DNA of 64,000 nt from Negadavirga shengliensis (GTDB lineage Bacteria; Bacteroidota; Bacteroidia; Cytophagales; Cyclobacteriaceae), in NCBI RefSeq assembly GCF_042652345.1, contig NZ_JBHSJJ010000004.1, positions 496,001-560,000 on the forward strand, in the 5' to 3' direction. Shown here piece after piece: positions 17,301 through 25,002 of this stretch. A program made the position numbers and the translations under genes. Position 1 is the first letter of the stretch. Every line of letters begins with the position of its first letter. Under the pieces are notes generated by a model, which saw only the letters and a list, made by a program, of their open reading frames with translations, had not been told where the DNA came from and ran no database searches.

Positions 17301-18308
17301 TTTGGCAAAAGAACCGGGTATTCTTTGGAAGAGTGCATCGGAGAAATACCGGATGATCTGCTCCACGGGGACGAAACGGATCCTCATGTCGTTGAAGTAA
17401 TGGCGGAGGGGATCAGGCAAAAAAAAGGATATGATGTTGAGGTGGTTTACTATACCAAAAAGAAAGAGAAGTTTTGGGTCAGGGTGCAATGTCAGCCGTT
17501 TTACAATAACACAAAGGAACTGAAAGGTTTTTTTGCCCTTCAGAGTGACATCAGTTTTAGGAAGGAAATGGATGAAAGATTTTTGAGGATAAACCGCCAG
17601 TTAGAGGAGAAAAATATCCAATTGGGTATCATCAACAACGAATTGAGGCAATTCGCGCACATGGCTTCCCATGATCTCAAGGAACCCGTCAGGGGAATCA
17701 CCAGTATAATCGACCTTATCAAAGAAGATTACGGTGACAAGTTGGACGAGGAAGGGAAGATGATATTGGATATGGCCATCGAATCAGGAAACAGAATGCT
17801 TCATCTGATCAACGGTTTATTGGATTATTCCAAGACCGGCGAAATCAAGGAGGAGCTGAAAGTGGTAGATCTCGATCATATCATCAATGTGGCAGTCGGC
17901 AATCTTAAAGTAATCATAGAAGAAAACTATGCCGAATTCAACATCAGCAGTATACCGAAAATAATCGGTTATGAGCAATTGCTGGTCCGGCTTTTCCAAA
18001 ATCTTTTTAGCAATGCCATCAAATACAGAAGGCAAAGCCGTCCCTTGATCGAAGTGAATTCAAATGAAACGGAGCACCATTATCAGATCAAAGTCAAGGA
18101 CAATGGGAAAGGGATTAAAAGGGAAGATATGCCCAAATTATTTAAAGTTTTTTCCAGGCTCACCAATCATTCCAAAGTGGAAGGATCAGGCCTCGGATTA
18201 TACATATGCAAACAGATCATGGAGCAGCATGGAGGAGAAATTGGCGTGGAATCTACCTTTAACTCGGGTACCACGTTTGTGTTGACATTCCCCAAAGTAA
18301 AACAATAA
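14310..18308 (+). CDS. CheB-CheR-multi-PAS-histidine kinase fusion protein
   Basis: A 1332-residue cytoplasmic sensor. The CheB domain (1-190) keeps the triad Ser9, His36 and Asp128. CheR (about 210-460) shows VPACSTGEEVYSIAILVHE and CRNFLIYL. A coiled coil full of SNEELQSTNEELQ repeats (about 640-700) leads to three PAS domains (about 705-815, 850-960, 970-1090). The kinase has His1121 in SHDLKEPVRG, the N-box NLFSNAIKYR, and G-boxes DNGKGI and GSGLGLYICKQ. It is a paralogue of the protein at 663-3824 but has two extra PAS domains. The response regulator 8 bp downstream is its probable partner. Confidence 0.94.
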   Translation: MIIIAIGASAGGLEPLEIFFKNLNPIPNAAFVIIQHLAPHHKSLMDQLLKKHTLLPIEIIEDDKPIKEGVLYLNPPNKIVHLGKNLHFKLEDKPAKGLSFPISSFFESVIAHGNNDVIGIILSGTGSDGSDGMKRIKEGGGFTMVQNPDEAKFDGMPKNAIYTGAVDMILPVKKLAAKTIKLVKGIETVPHKKHHKKEAFFNEILTVLQQRTGIDFKTYKESTVLRRIERRMSILGIRSFSEYCEHLIRSADEANLLCNDLFIGVTRFFRDEKAFEILQKEVIPKICEKENPTEPIRIWVPACSTGEEVYSIAILVHEYLMEKKIANPVVIFGTDIDRKAVKIAGMGIYNAGILKELDSEKLKKFFVSLPDGKLRISKKIRESIVFSVHNVLDDPPFSKIDLISCRNFLIYLKSEIQQKIYTYFRYSLKHGGFLFLGNSESLGNMQENFIEVDRKWKVFLNKQSTPLPEVPAIKRNSKRISNRLPTMENMNQVVQIQKKKISKEKLNSTLIQKYVPDSVICDQKFSILHTVGPVLELFNFPPGEFTYNLLDIVPDNLRYTLDVSSNKVLQHAGHIKIPGVKFESKDEGELYTLKLRPLKLPHDDESLLMVEIIKNKEDNGTTANDSDQIEIKRLDLDKDTIYKIQELEEVVKSTREDLQNTIEELEASNEELQSTNEELQSSNEELESVNEELYTVNAEYQEKVEELSLLNDDLNNLLNSSDIAILFLDENLYIRRHTKSIRKILNITDGDIGRPITDFATTISTEDIINNINEVRENLSSKEVVVKGAGGHVYILKITPFRTYKNKIKGIVLSFFDITEIKSNQKQLEELEETLLTARKKISEQEDLFRMIALHSSDFISILDMNNTYEYVSPSCKELTGCLEEQLIKKDFFERVHEEDMEKLLDYFELAKANKASHPIRYRYKDVNRNHKWLESNIKCITDSNGKAIKLLITSRDITSTVAYQEELDLLSNIVRESENSVILTDTEGKITWVNESFGKRTGYSLEECIGEIPDDLLHGDETDPHVVEVMAEGIRQKKGYDVEVVYYTKKKEKFWVRVQCQPFYNNTKELKGFFALQSDISFRKEMDERFLRINRQLEEKNIQLGIINNELRQFAHMASHDLKEPVRGITSIIDLIKEDYGDKLDEEGKMILDMAIESGNRMLHLINGLLDYSKTGEIKEELKVVDLDHIINVAVGNLKVIIEENYAEFNISSIPKIIGYEQLLVRLFQNLFSNAIKYRRQSRPLIEVNSNETEHHYQIKVKDNGKGIKREDMPKLFKVFSRLTNHSKVEGSGLGLYICKQIMEQHGGEIGVESTFNSGTTFVLTFPKVKQ

Positions 18309-18316
18309 AAAGAATT

Positions 18317-18730
18317 ATGGCCATCAGTTTGGTAATGATCGATGACAGCCAGGTCGATATTATGATGGTGAAAAACGCCAGCAAAAAACTCAAAGAAGCC
18401 GTTGATTTTTCCAGCTTTATTTCTCCCGAAGAAGCACTGGAGTTTATTGATAAGGTCAGCCGGGGAGAACTACACCTGGATGATTTGATCATCCTTCTGG
18501 ATATCAACATGCCTAAAATCAGTGGATTTGAAGTCTTGGATCTGATCAGAAAAGATATGGAAATGTTCAGTACACCGGTGATCATGTTTTCTACCAGTAG
18601 TAATCTTGAGGATTTTCAGATTGCCTTGGAAAAAGGGGCCAACGCTTATCTGGTAAAACCAATAAGTACCCGGGATTACAACAATGTGATTCAATCAGCG
18701 GTAGGATTCTGGAAGTATCATTGTCACTGA
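18317..18730 (+). CDS. Single-domain response regulator
   Basis: A 137-residue receiver domain with no output domain. The acidic pocket is Asp9-Asp10, the phospho-acceptor is Asp62 (LLDINMP), the switch is Thr93 (FSTSS) and the conserved Lys is Lys114 (LVKP). It follows the kinase gene by 8 bp, so the kinase probably phosphorylates it. Receivers alone usually act by protein-protein contact or as relay steps. Its stop overlaps the convergent lhgO stop by 7 bp. Confidence 0.92.
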   Translation: MAISLVMIDDSQVDIMMVKNASKKLKEAVDFSSFISPEEALEFIDKVSRGELHLDDLIILLDINMPKISGFEVLDLIRKDMEMFSTPVIMFSTSSNLEDFQIALEKGANAYLVKPISTRDYNNVIQSAVGFWKYHCH

Positions 18731-19926
18731 AGTCTTTTTAGGGCGAGTTCACCGATGGTATCACCGATAGAAAGCGCGCTGGTAGCAGCCGGGGATGGCG
18801 CATTGATCACATGAATGGCACCTTTCCGCTCCTGTATCACAAAATCATCCAACAACCCGCCTTCTTTGTCACACGCCTGGGCGCGCACACCCGCTCCACC
18901 ATCCACCAGATCGGATTCCTGGATGTCCGGAATCAATTCCTGAAGAGCAGCTGCAAATGCCTTTTTCGAAAACGAACGCCTGTATTCACCCAAGCCGGTC
19001 TTCCAATATTTTGAAGCCACTTTTCTCAACCCGGGCCAGGAAATAGAAGCCATAAATTCCTTCAGATCAAAATCGGTTTTTTTGTACCCTTCTTTGCGGA
19101 AAGCCATCACCGCATTGGGCCCGGCTTCCACACCGCCTTTCATCATCCGGGTAAAATGGACACCAAGAAAAGGAAAATTAGGATCCGGCACCGGGTAAAT
19201 CAGGTTTCTGACCAAATATTCCCTTTCCTTTTTGATTTTGTAATACTCTCCCCTGAAAGGGATGATCCGAACCTGAGAGGGCTGCTTGCCATGCATTTCC
19301 GCGATCTTATCAGAATAAAGACCCGCACAATTGATCATCAGCCTGCATTCAAAATCCCCACGGGTAGTATCGATTGAAATCGTGTTGTTTATCTCGTTAA
19401 TATCCAGCACTTTATGTCCTGAAAAAACTTCACCTCCGGCCTCTTGGAATTTTCGGGCATAAGCCTGCGCTACCTTTTTAAAATCGATTATGCCCGTCTG
19501 GGGAATATGTAGGGCACCCACTCCCTGGCAATAGGGTTCATATTCCTTCAGCTCATCCATGGTAATCGACTTGCTGCCCTCCAGACCATTCTGAAGTCCT
19601 CTTTCCAGAAGCCCATATAAAAGCGGCAGTTGCTCTTTTCGCGTGGCCACCACTACCTTTCCGGTGATCTCATAGGGTATACCTTCCTCTTCACAGAACC
19701 TTAGGAGCTGCTTGTACCCGTTGATGCAGTTGACAGCTTTTAAGCTTCCGGGCTTATAGTAGAGTCCGGAATGGATTACTCCGCTGTTGTTACCGGTCTG
19801 ATGCATGGCCAGTCCGTTTTCTTTTTCAAGAACAGCTATTTTTAACGCGGGCTTTTTACTTTTCAGCTTCATGGCCGTAGCAAGCCCCACGATTCCCCCA
19901 CCTATGATGACTATGTCGTATAACAT
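18724..19926 (-). CDS. lhgO: L-2-hydroxyglutarate oxidase
   Basis: A 400-residue FAD enzyme of the DAO superfamily. It begins with the dinucleotide motif DIVIIGGGIVGLATAMKL and has the LhgO-like segments HQTGNNSGVIHSGLYYKPGS and PGLRKVASKYWKTGLGEYRRSF. LhgO oxidises L-2-hydroxyglutarate, a side product of several dehydrogenases, to 2-oxoglutarate. There is no signal peptide; membrane association is expected by analogy. It has its own promoter on the minus strand and no operon partner in the window. Confidence 0.93.
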   Translation of the reverse strand: MLYDIVIIGGGIVGLATAMKLKSKKPALKIAVLEKENGLAMHQTGNNSGVIHSGLYYKPGSLKAVNCINGYKQLLRFCEEEGIPYEITGKVVVATRKEQLPLLYGLLERGLQNGLEGSKSITMDELKEYEPYCQGVGALHIPQTGIIDFKKVAQAYARKFQEAGGEVFSGHKVLDINEINNTISIDTTRGDFECRLMINCAGLYSDKIAEMHGKQPSQVRIIPFRGEYYKIKKEREYLVRNLIYPVPDPNFPFLGVHFTRMMKGGVEAGPNAVMAFRKEGYKKTDFDLKEFMASISWPGLRKVASKYWKTGLGEYRRSFSKKAFAAALQELIPDIQESDLVDGGAGVRAQACDKEGGLLDDFVIQERKGAIHVINAPSPAATSALSIGDTIGELALKRLQ

Positions 19927-19948
19927 GTGACTGTGATAAATAAAAGCG

Positions 19949-19977
19949 TAAATATAGCAATGTAAATCTTATTTCAA
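19949..19977 (-). promoter_or_regulatory. Putative lhgO promoter
   Basis: On the minus strand: TTG, 18 bp, TATATTTA. This fits the Bacteroidota pattern TTG-N17-23-TAnnTTTG with a single mismatch in the -7 box, and lies 23 bp from the lhgO ATG. Confidence 0.5.
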
Positions 19978-20037
19978 GGCCTCCCGAATAAAGCCCGAAG
20001 GGATTTTGATGGTAAAATCCGCAGCCGGTCCCGATTG

Positions 20038-20742
20038 TTACCAGTCATCATTTTCGTCAAGTGGTTTTTCCTCCGAACCGGAAAAAAAACGTTTGATATC
20101 TGGATTTTGGCCATCCCATTTGAGTTCACCCATTTGCATGAACCTGTTGACTTCCAGAAGGGATTCAAAAGTAGGGTGCTGGACATGTTTGGGAACGCCC
20201 ATTATCCTGGGATCAGCCTTGGAAAGCCGGGATACTTTTGGATTGAATAAGAACGGCCAAAGGGTTTTCGCACAGGCTATACAAATATGGTCTATATAGT
20301 ACTGCTCTAAGTATTCATCAAGGCGCTGACCGATTTCTTTGAAAAAGATCTCCGTGGACGCCAGCCGTACCCGGGAACCGGCCCTGGATTTTCCTTTGGT
20401 GTTCAGGTACTTGACCTGGCTTTTCCCCTGTTTTTTCCGCACCATATAGGCATGGAAGGTTTTGTGATCGATGGTATCGCCGTTTTCAAAATAGCCTATC
20501 GACGCAGCACCCGCTCTGACCAACAGTATCACCCAATGCTTCTCGGTTTCCGTCAAGGCAGCATTTTCCTCAAAATAAACGGTTTGAATAGGAAGCCTAA
20601 GAAAGGCCTTGTTCTTTTCCGTCCCGGTAAATGCCAATTGATGCTTTTCCGATTGATATTCGATTCCATACTTTTCCGCCTGTGCCCATCTTAAAAAAGA
20701 GAGGGAGTCTTCAGAGGAAATTAACTGGTGTGTCGTTTGCAT
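20038..20742 (-). CDS. VLRF1-like (Vms1-type) peptidyl-tRNA hydrolase/release factor domain protein
   Basis: A 234-residue cytosolic protein. The segment HKTFHAYMVRKKQGKSQ (93-109), with a beta strand just before it (VILLVRAGAASIGYFENG), and the following SRAGSRVRLASTEIFFKEI, match the hallmark of the VLRF1 domain of eukaryotic Vms1/ANKZF1, which cleaves peptidyl-tRNA on stalled 60S subunits. Gln109 would be the catalytic-type glutamine; one Gly of the usual KQGGSQ is Lys here. Relatives of this release-factor fold are known in bacteria and are proposed to act on stalled ribosomes. The C-terminal 60 residues (WPFLFNPK onward) are unassigned. No ankyrin or zinc finger is present. The call is from memory of the motif and should be tested. 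Confidence 0.65.
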   Translation of the reverse strand: MQTTHQLISSEDSLSFLRWAQAEKYGIEYQSEKHQLAFTGTEKNKAFLRLPIQTVYFEENAALTETEKHWVILLVRAGAASIGYFENGDTIDHKTFHAYMVRKKQGKSQVKYLNTKGKSRAGSRVRLASTEIFFKEIGQRLDEYLEQYYIDHICIACAKTLWPFLFNPKVSRLSKADPRIMGVPKHVQHPTFESLLEVNRFMQMGELKWDGQNPDIKRFFSGSEEKPLDENDDW

Positions 20743-21093
20743 ACGGGATTCTCCTTACCAATATCACTACTATGTCGGTTAATAAATTTTCCTTTGCGAA
20801 AATGACAAAAAACCTTTAAAATCAAATACTAACTTTGTTTTGTCATCTTCAAAAATGCAGCCCAATTTCCCTTCAGGGATAAAAGGCAAAAATTGGCTTG
20901 AATTTCCCCCGAACTTGTCCCCGTAGGACAGAGGCCCTTATGGTTTCAGGCGGGGCGCTCGCGGGGCTTGGTGCGGGCACCCTTATGGGCTTTTCAAAAA
21001 CCATCCTACGGATTTATATAGAAGAAAACAATCGGAAGGTTTTATATGTCAAGCGGTTTTGATTACTTTTAAGGTAAATAGAATAATTCAGTT
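20743..21093. other. Intergenic region with inverted repeat
   Basis: 351 bp between divergent genes. It holds a 9-bp inverted repeat, ATGACAAAA at 20802-20810 and its complement at 20838-20846, 27 bp apart, which could be a regulatory site for the VLRF1-like gene. The GC-rich stretch around 20910-21000 has no recognisable gene. Confidence 0.4.
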
Positions 21094-21957
21094 ATGGTAT
21101 CCCAAAATAAGCCCCTGTCGGACGGGCAGCTACATCATTATCATCAGGATGGCTATGTGCTCGTGAAAGGCTTCTGCTCAAAAGCAGAAACAGAGAAGTT
21201 GTATAAAATCGCGTTGGAGGATGAGGCGATGGGCAAAAATGCCTTGGATCTGAATGACCAAACGGGCAAAAAAACCAGGCTATCCCTGTGGTTTACTCCC
21301 GGCAATGACCCCTTCGGGTACCTGGTCCGCAGTGAGAAAATGGTACATGCTGTGGGGCAGTTGATGGGAGGGGAGTCTCCCGTCTGTCATTTCCACTCCA
21401 AATTGATGCAAAAAGAACCCAAAGTGGGCGGCGCCTGGGAATGGCATCAGGATTACGGCTATTGGTACAAAAACCAGTTTATGTTTCCTGACCAGGTCAT
21501 GAGCGTCATGGTGGCCCTTACTGAAGCCAACCGGGAAAACGGATGCCTGCAGGTCATCAAAGGCTCGCATAAAATGGGCCGGGTAAACCACGGCTTTGCC
21601 GGTGAACAGGTGGGGGCGGACATGGAGATGGTCGACAATGCCCTCAAAACCATGGACCTGGTTTACTGTGAACTGGAACCGGGGGACGCCTTGTTTTTCC
21701 ACAGCAACCTCCTGCACAGATCGGCGGCCAACTTATCTGATCATCCCAGGTGGTCCATTATCGCCTGTTACAACACCCAGGCCAATATTGCCTACAAGGA
21801 AACTTCCACCGCCTGGAAAGTGCCCTTACAGACCGTTCCCAATGAAGCCATTTTGGAATGGGAATACGAATCACTCTCCAACGCCGACTTTTTGAAAAAA
21901 GAAAACGATCCCGCGCTGAAGGATACCGGCTGGGAAGGAGACGTCAAAGTCAACTAA
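21094..21957 (+). CDS. Phytanoyl-CoA dioxygenase (PhyH) family protein
   Basis: A 287-residue Fe(II)/2-oxoglutarate-dependent dioxygenase. The iron ligands are His118 and Asp120 (WEWHQDYGYW) and His208 (NLLHRSAANLSD), and Arg219 is placed to bind 2-oxoglutarate. There is no signal peptide. PhyH proteins hydroxylate varied small molecules; the substrate is unknown. An oxidoreductase gene starts 37 bp downstream on the same strand, so the two probably act on one compound, for instance an unusual sugar or polyol. Confidence 0.88.
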   Translation: MVSQNKPLSDGQLHHYHQDGYVLVKGFCSKAETEKLYKIALEDEAMGKNALDLNDQTGKKTRLSLWFTPGNDPFGYLVRSEKMVHAVGQLMGGESPVCHFHSKLMQKEPKVGGAWEWHQDYGYWYKNQFMFPDQVMSVMVALTEANRENGCLQVIKGSHKMGRVNHGFAGEQVGADMEMVDNALKTMDLVYCELEPGDALFFHSNLLHRSAANLSDHPRWSIIACYNTQANIAYKETSTAWKVPLQTVPNEAILEWEYESLSNADFLKKENDPALKDTGWEGDVKVN

Positions 21958-21994
21958 GCGACTATATTACCATCTACAATAAAACCAGAAAACC

Positions 21995-23194
21995 ATGAAA
22001 ATAGCCATGCTGGGTTCGGGCTTTATAGCCCGTTTTTATACCGATACCTTACATGCCCAAAGAAGAGAGGATACCATTCATGTAGTGTATTCCCGTAATG
22101 AAAATAATGCCGCGCGTTTTGCCAAGGATTATGGATTGCCAGCCCATACCACGGATATGGAGGAAGCGGTAAACCATCCGGAGGTAGAAGTGGTCATCAT
22201 TGCCCTGCCCAATCACCAGCATGAGGAGGCTGTACTGGCCTGCGCCGGTGCAGGCAAGCATGTGTTGTGCACCAAGCCTTTGGGAAGAAATGCCAAAGAG
22301 GCCAAAACGATGCTTGAGGCAGTGGAAAAAGCGGGGGTGTTCGGCGGATACCTGGAAGACCTCTGTTATACGCCTAAATTTTTGAAATCGGTAAAGAGCA
22401 TCCAAGGCGGGAGTCTGGGAAAAATACTGTGGACAAAGTCCCGGGAAGCCCATCCCGGGCCGCACAGCGATTGGTTCTGGGACAAGGAAAAGTCCGGGGG
22501 CGGGGCCATCATCGACCTGGGCTGCCATTGCGTGGAGATAGGCAGAAACTTTATCGGAAAGGATGTGAAGCCCCTGGAAGTCATGTGCTGGGCGGATACG
22601 CAGGTACACCCCATCGATGCGGAAGACCATGCCATAGGCCTGGTCAGGTATGCCAATGGGGCCATAGGGCAGTTCGAGGTCAGCTGGACCTTCAGAGGGG
22701 GAATGGACCTGCGGGATGAGGTGATGGGCACAGAGGGCACCATCTGGCTCAACAGCTTTTTGAGGACGGGTTTTGAGATGTTTACCACGGGAAAAGGAAC
22801 GGGCTATGTGGCCGAAAAGGCGGAATCAGATTCCGGTTGGCTGTTTCCGGTAGGGGATGAGGCCCATGAATTGGGCTATCCGCATATGTTTACCGACATG
22901 TTCGATGCACTGGAGTCGGGCAGGGAACCGTTGGAAACCTTCTACGACGGTTATGTGGTCAACGCTATTTTGGATGCGGCCCTGCTCTCCGCGGAAACCC
23001 GGCAATGGGAGCCGGTGGTTTTGGAAGACTGGCGGGGAAAAACCGGGGAAACGGCGGCAGATGGCAGACAAAAGTACGATGATGCGCATTACCTGATCAA
23101 AAGGGAGGTCCTGCCCAACGGAGATGAAAAGCTGATTTTGAAGCATATCGCCACGGGAGAGGTGATCCAGAAAGTAAAGCAGGCCAGCGAATAA
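21995..23194 (+). CDS. Gfo/Idh/MocA family oxidoreductase
   Basis: A 399-residue NAD(P)-dependent sugar or polyol dehydrogenase-like protein. The Rossmann fold starts with KIAMLGSGFIARFYTDTL; HVLCTKPLGRNAKEA is the family EKP-type motif (Thr replaces the Glu). The C-terminal alpha/beta domain begins near residue 125 and contains GGAIIDLGCHCVEIGRNF, where Asp and His take part in catalysis. No signal peptide is seen. It is probably co-transcribed with the PhyH gene. The substrate cannot be predicted from the sequence. Confidence 0.9.
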   Translation: MKIAMLGSGFIARFYTDTLHAQRREDTIHVVYSRNENNAARFAKDYGLPAHTTDMEEAVNHPEVEVVIIALPNHQHEEAVLACAGAGKHVLCTKPLGRNAKEAKTMLEAVEKAGVFGGYLEDLCYTPKFLKSVKSIQGGSLGKILWTKSREAHPGPHSDWFWDKEKSGGGAIIDLGCHCVEIGRNFIGKDVKPLEVMCWADTQVHPIDAEDHAIGLVRYANGAIGQFEVSWTFRGGMDLRDEVMGTEGTIWLNSFLRTGFEMFTTGKGTGYVAEKAESDSGWLFPVGDEAHELGYPHMFTDMFDALESGREPLETFYDGYVVNAILDAALLSAETRQWEPVVLEDWRGKTGETAADGRQKYDDAHYLIKREVLPNGDEKLILKHIATGEVIQKVKQASE

Positions 23195-23539
23195 CAAAGC
23201 CATCACTAACCCTGCTTTGTCAGGTTTTACCCCCGGCCCCTAAAGGGCAGGGAAAAATCAATCCGGTCCCCGTCCATCCACTCCACCCAGGAATTTTACA
23301 AATGACCGCAGATGGTTTTTCCCCTAAATCCAATCCGCTCTGTTTTTCATCTACCTGTTTCCATCCCGCCCATCGGAACCGTATCAAAAAAGACAGTAAT
23401 AATACAATTGTAGTTTAAGGAATAAAGATTTAATTATAAAGTCATATTGTTAAAATATTATTATAATATATTTAAAAATTCATATATTAAATCATTAGGA
23501 AATTAATTTTTCTTCTTCTATTTTTCTTAAAAAAAGAAA
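23195..23539. other. Intergenic region upstream of the OMP triplet
   Basis: 345 bp. The first part is GC-rich with short G/C runs near 23230; the last 130 bp are very AT-rich and probably hold the promoter of the triplet, though no exact TAnnTTTG box was found. No gene or RNA was recognised. Confidence 0.4.
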
Positions 23540-24253
23540 ATGATAAGGTATTTTTTAACCATCGTTTTTTTAGTGGGTTTCAGTGCATCCGCTTTATGCC
23601 AGCAAGGTAAGGCTTCCCCGGGAGAGCACCGGCTTTTTCCTGACAGGAACACCTACAGCTTGGGCATCAACACCCAGTTCGCGATAGACGGATTGCTGGA
23701 CCAGAGCACCTTTACCCCGGTGGAAATATTATGGAGGAAGGGCATGAAAAGCAACCAGGCTTTCAGGACCAGGATAAAAGGCATGCTGGCCAATACCGAC
23801 AGAAATGATGAGCAGGAAAGGCGGAAAACCCATCAATCCCAATTGGCCCTGGCGTTAGGGTACGAATGGCACCGGCCTCTTGGCAACCGATTCGGTTATT
23901 ATTATGGGATGGAATTGGAAATGGGCGTTCAGTACCAGGATTCGGTAAGGAATTATATAGACTTTGAAATTGGCGAATTTCATACAAAAAGAAAAGAATC
24001 TACTAAAACCAATCACTTTATTATACTTCCTTTTGTTGGCTTCACATACCAACTATCTCCGAAGTTATATATATCTTCTGAATTTAAACTGGAAATAAAT
24101 TATCATACAATTGAAAAATATTCCGAATTCTCATATGCTCTTTTCGAAAATCCAGACGATTACGTCATTGGATCATATGGAAAATTTGATGTTCATATTT
24201 TTAAATTGAACATGAGACCATATACAGGAGTTTATATTAACATAAAATTTTAA
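23540..24253 (+). CDS. Outer-membrane barrel-type protein, triplet member A
   Basis: A 237-residue protein of unknown function. A signal peptide (1-20, ending SALCQQ) leads into alternating beta-strand sequence, and the protein ends in Phe (INIKF), the usual last residue of outer-membrane barrels. Residues up to about 130 are nearly identical to the next gene (shared GINTQFAIDGLLDQSTFTP and ALGYEWHRPLGNRFGYYYG); the rest has diverged strongly. This looks like a recent partial duplication or gene conversion. It sits 4 bp before member B. No family could be named. Confidence 0.75.
   Translation: MIRYFLTIVFLVGFSASALCQQGKASPGEHRLFPDRNTYSLGINTQFAIDGLLDQSTFTPVEILWRKGMKSNQAFRTRIKGMLANTDRNDEQERRKTHQSQLALALGYEWHRPLGNRFGYYYGMELEMGVQYQDSVRNYIDFEIGEFHTKRKESTKTNHFIILPFVGFTYQLSPKLYISSEFKLEINYHTIEKYSEFSYALFENPDDYVIGSYGKFDVHIFKLNMRPYTGVYINIKF
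23573..23927 (+). repeat. Direct repeat, copy 1 (OMP genes A and B)
   Basis: About 355 bp nearly identical to 24315-24669 at a constant offset of 742 bp. It covers the signal-peptide end and N-terminal half of gene A. Recombination between copies would delete one gene and leave a fused one. Confidence 0.8.
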
Positions 24254-24257
24254 ACGT

Positions 24258-24998
24258 GTGAAAAAGACTTATCCATTATTGCTGGCAAGATACTTTTTAT
24301 CAATCATTTTTCTTACAGGTTTCAGTGCATCCGCTTTATGCCAGCAAGGTAAAACGTCCCCGGGAGAGCACCGGATTTTTCCTGACAGGAACACCTACAG
24401 TTTGGGCATCAACACCCAGTTCGCGATAGACGGATTGCTGGACCAGAGCACCTTTACCCCGATGGAAATATTATGGAGGAAAGGCACGAAAAACAACCAG
24501 GCGCTACGTGCCCGGCTAAAAGGCATGCTGACCAATACCGACAGAAATGATGAGCAGGAAAGGCGGAAAATCCATCAATCCCATTTGGCTTTGGCGTTAG
24601 GATACGAATGGCACCGGCCTCTTGGCAACCGATTCGGTTATTATTATGGAGGGGAACTGGAAATGGGAGTGAATAACGACAACGTTACAAGACATTTCAT
24701 CAATAACACATCAATCGGGGATTTTTTTGTGAAGAGAACGGACTTTGAGAAAACGCGTAGGATTGGTGTTTTGCCTATAGCAGGTTTCACCTATAATCCA
24801 TTATCTGGCGTGTTTGTTTCGCTTGAAATGCGGCTGGAAATTTTCTATGAAAAGCTCAAGTTTACTTCGGATTCGTTTATTGCCCCAATTGAAACTCCAA
24901 ATGATTCCATGCCTGGTTCTTGGGGCAGATATAACATAACAAGCTGGAAATTGAATTTCCAGCCTTATTCGGGAATTTTTATTAACCTTGAATTTTAA
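24258..24998 (+). CDS. Outer-membrane barrel-type protein, triplet member B
   Basis: A 246-residue paralogue of the preceding gene with GTG as the best start. A signal peptide ends at SALCQQ. The N-terminal half is nearly identical to member A; the C-terminal half (from about residue 140) differs but keeps the same strand pattern, an Asn-Asp-rich segment near 210 and a terminal Phe (INLEF). The stop lies 4 bp before member C. The function is unknown. Confidence 0.75.
   Translation: MKKTYPLLLARYFLSIIFLTGFSASALCQQGKTSPGEHRIFPDRNTYSLGINTQFAIDGLLDQSTFTPMEILWRKGTKNNQALRARLKGMLTNTDRNDEQERRKIHQSHLALALGYEWHRPLGNRFGYYYGGELEMGVNNDNVTRHFINNTSIGDFFVKRTDFEKTRRIGVLPIAGFTYNPLSGVFVSLEMRLEIFYEKLKFTSDSFIAPIETPNDSMPGSWGRYNITSWKLNFQPYSGIFINLEF
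24315..24669 (+). repeat. Direct repeat, copy 2 (OMP genes A and B)
   Basis: Second copy of the repeat at 23573-23927, in the 5' half of gene B. The sharp loss of identity just after both copies marks the edge of the duplication or conversion tract. Confidence 0.8.
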
Positions 24999-25002
24999 CC
25001 AC

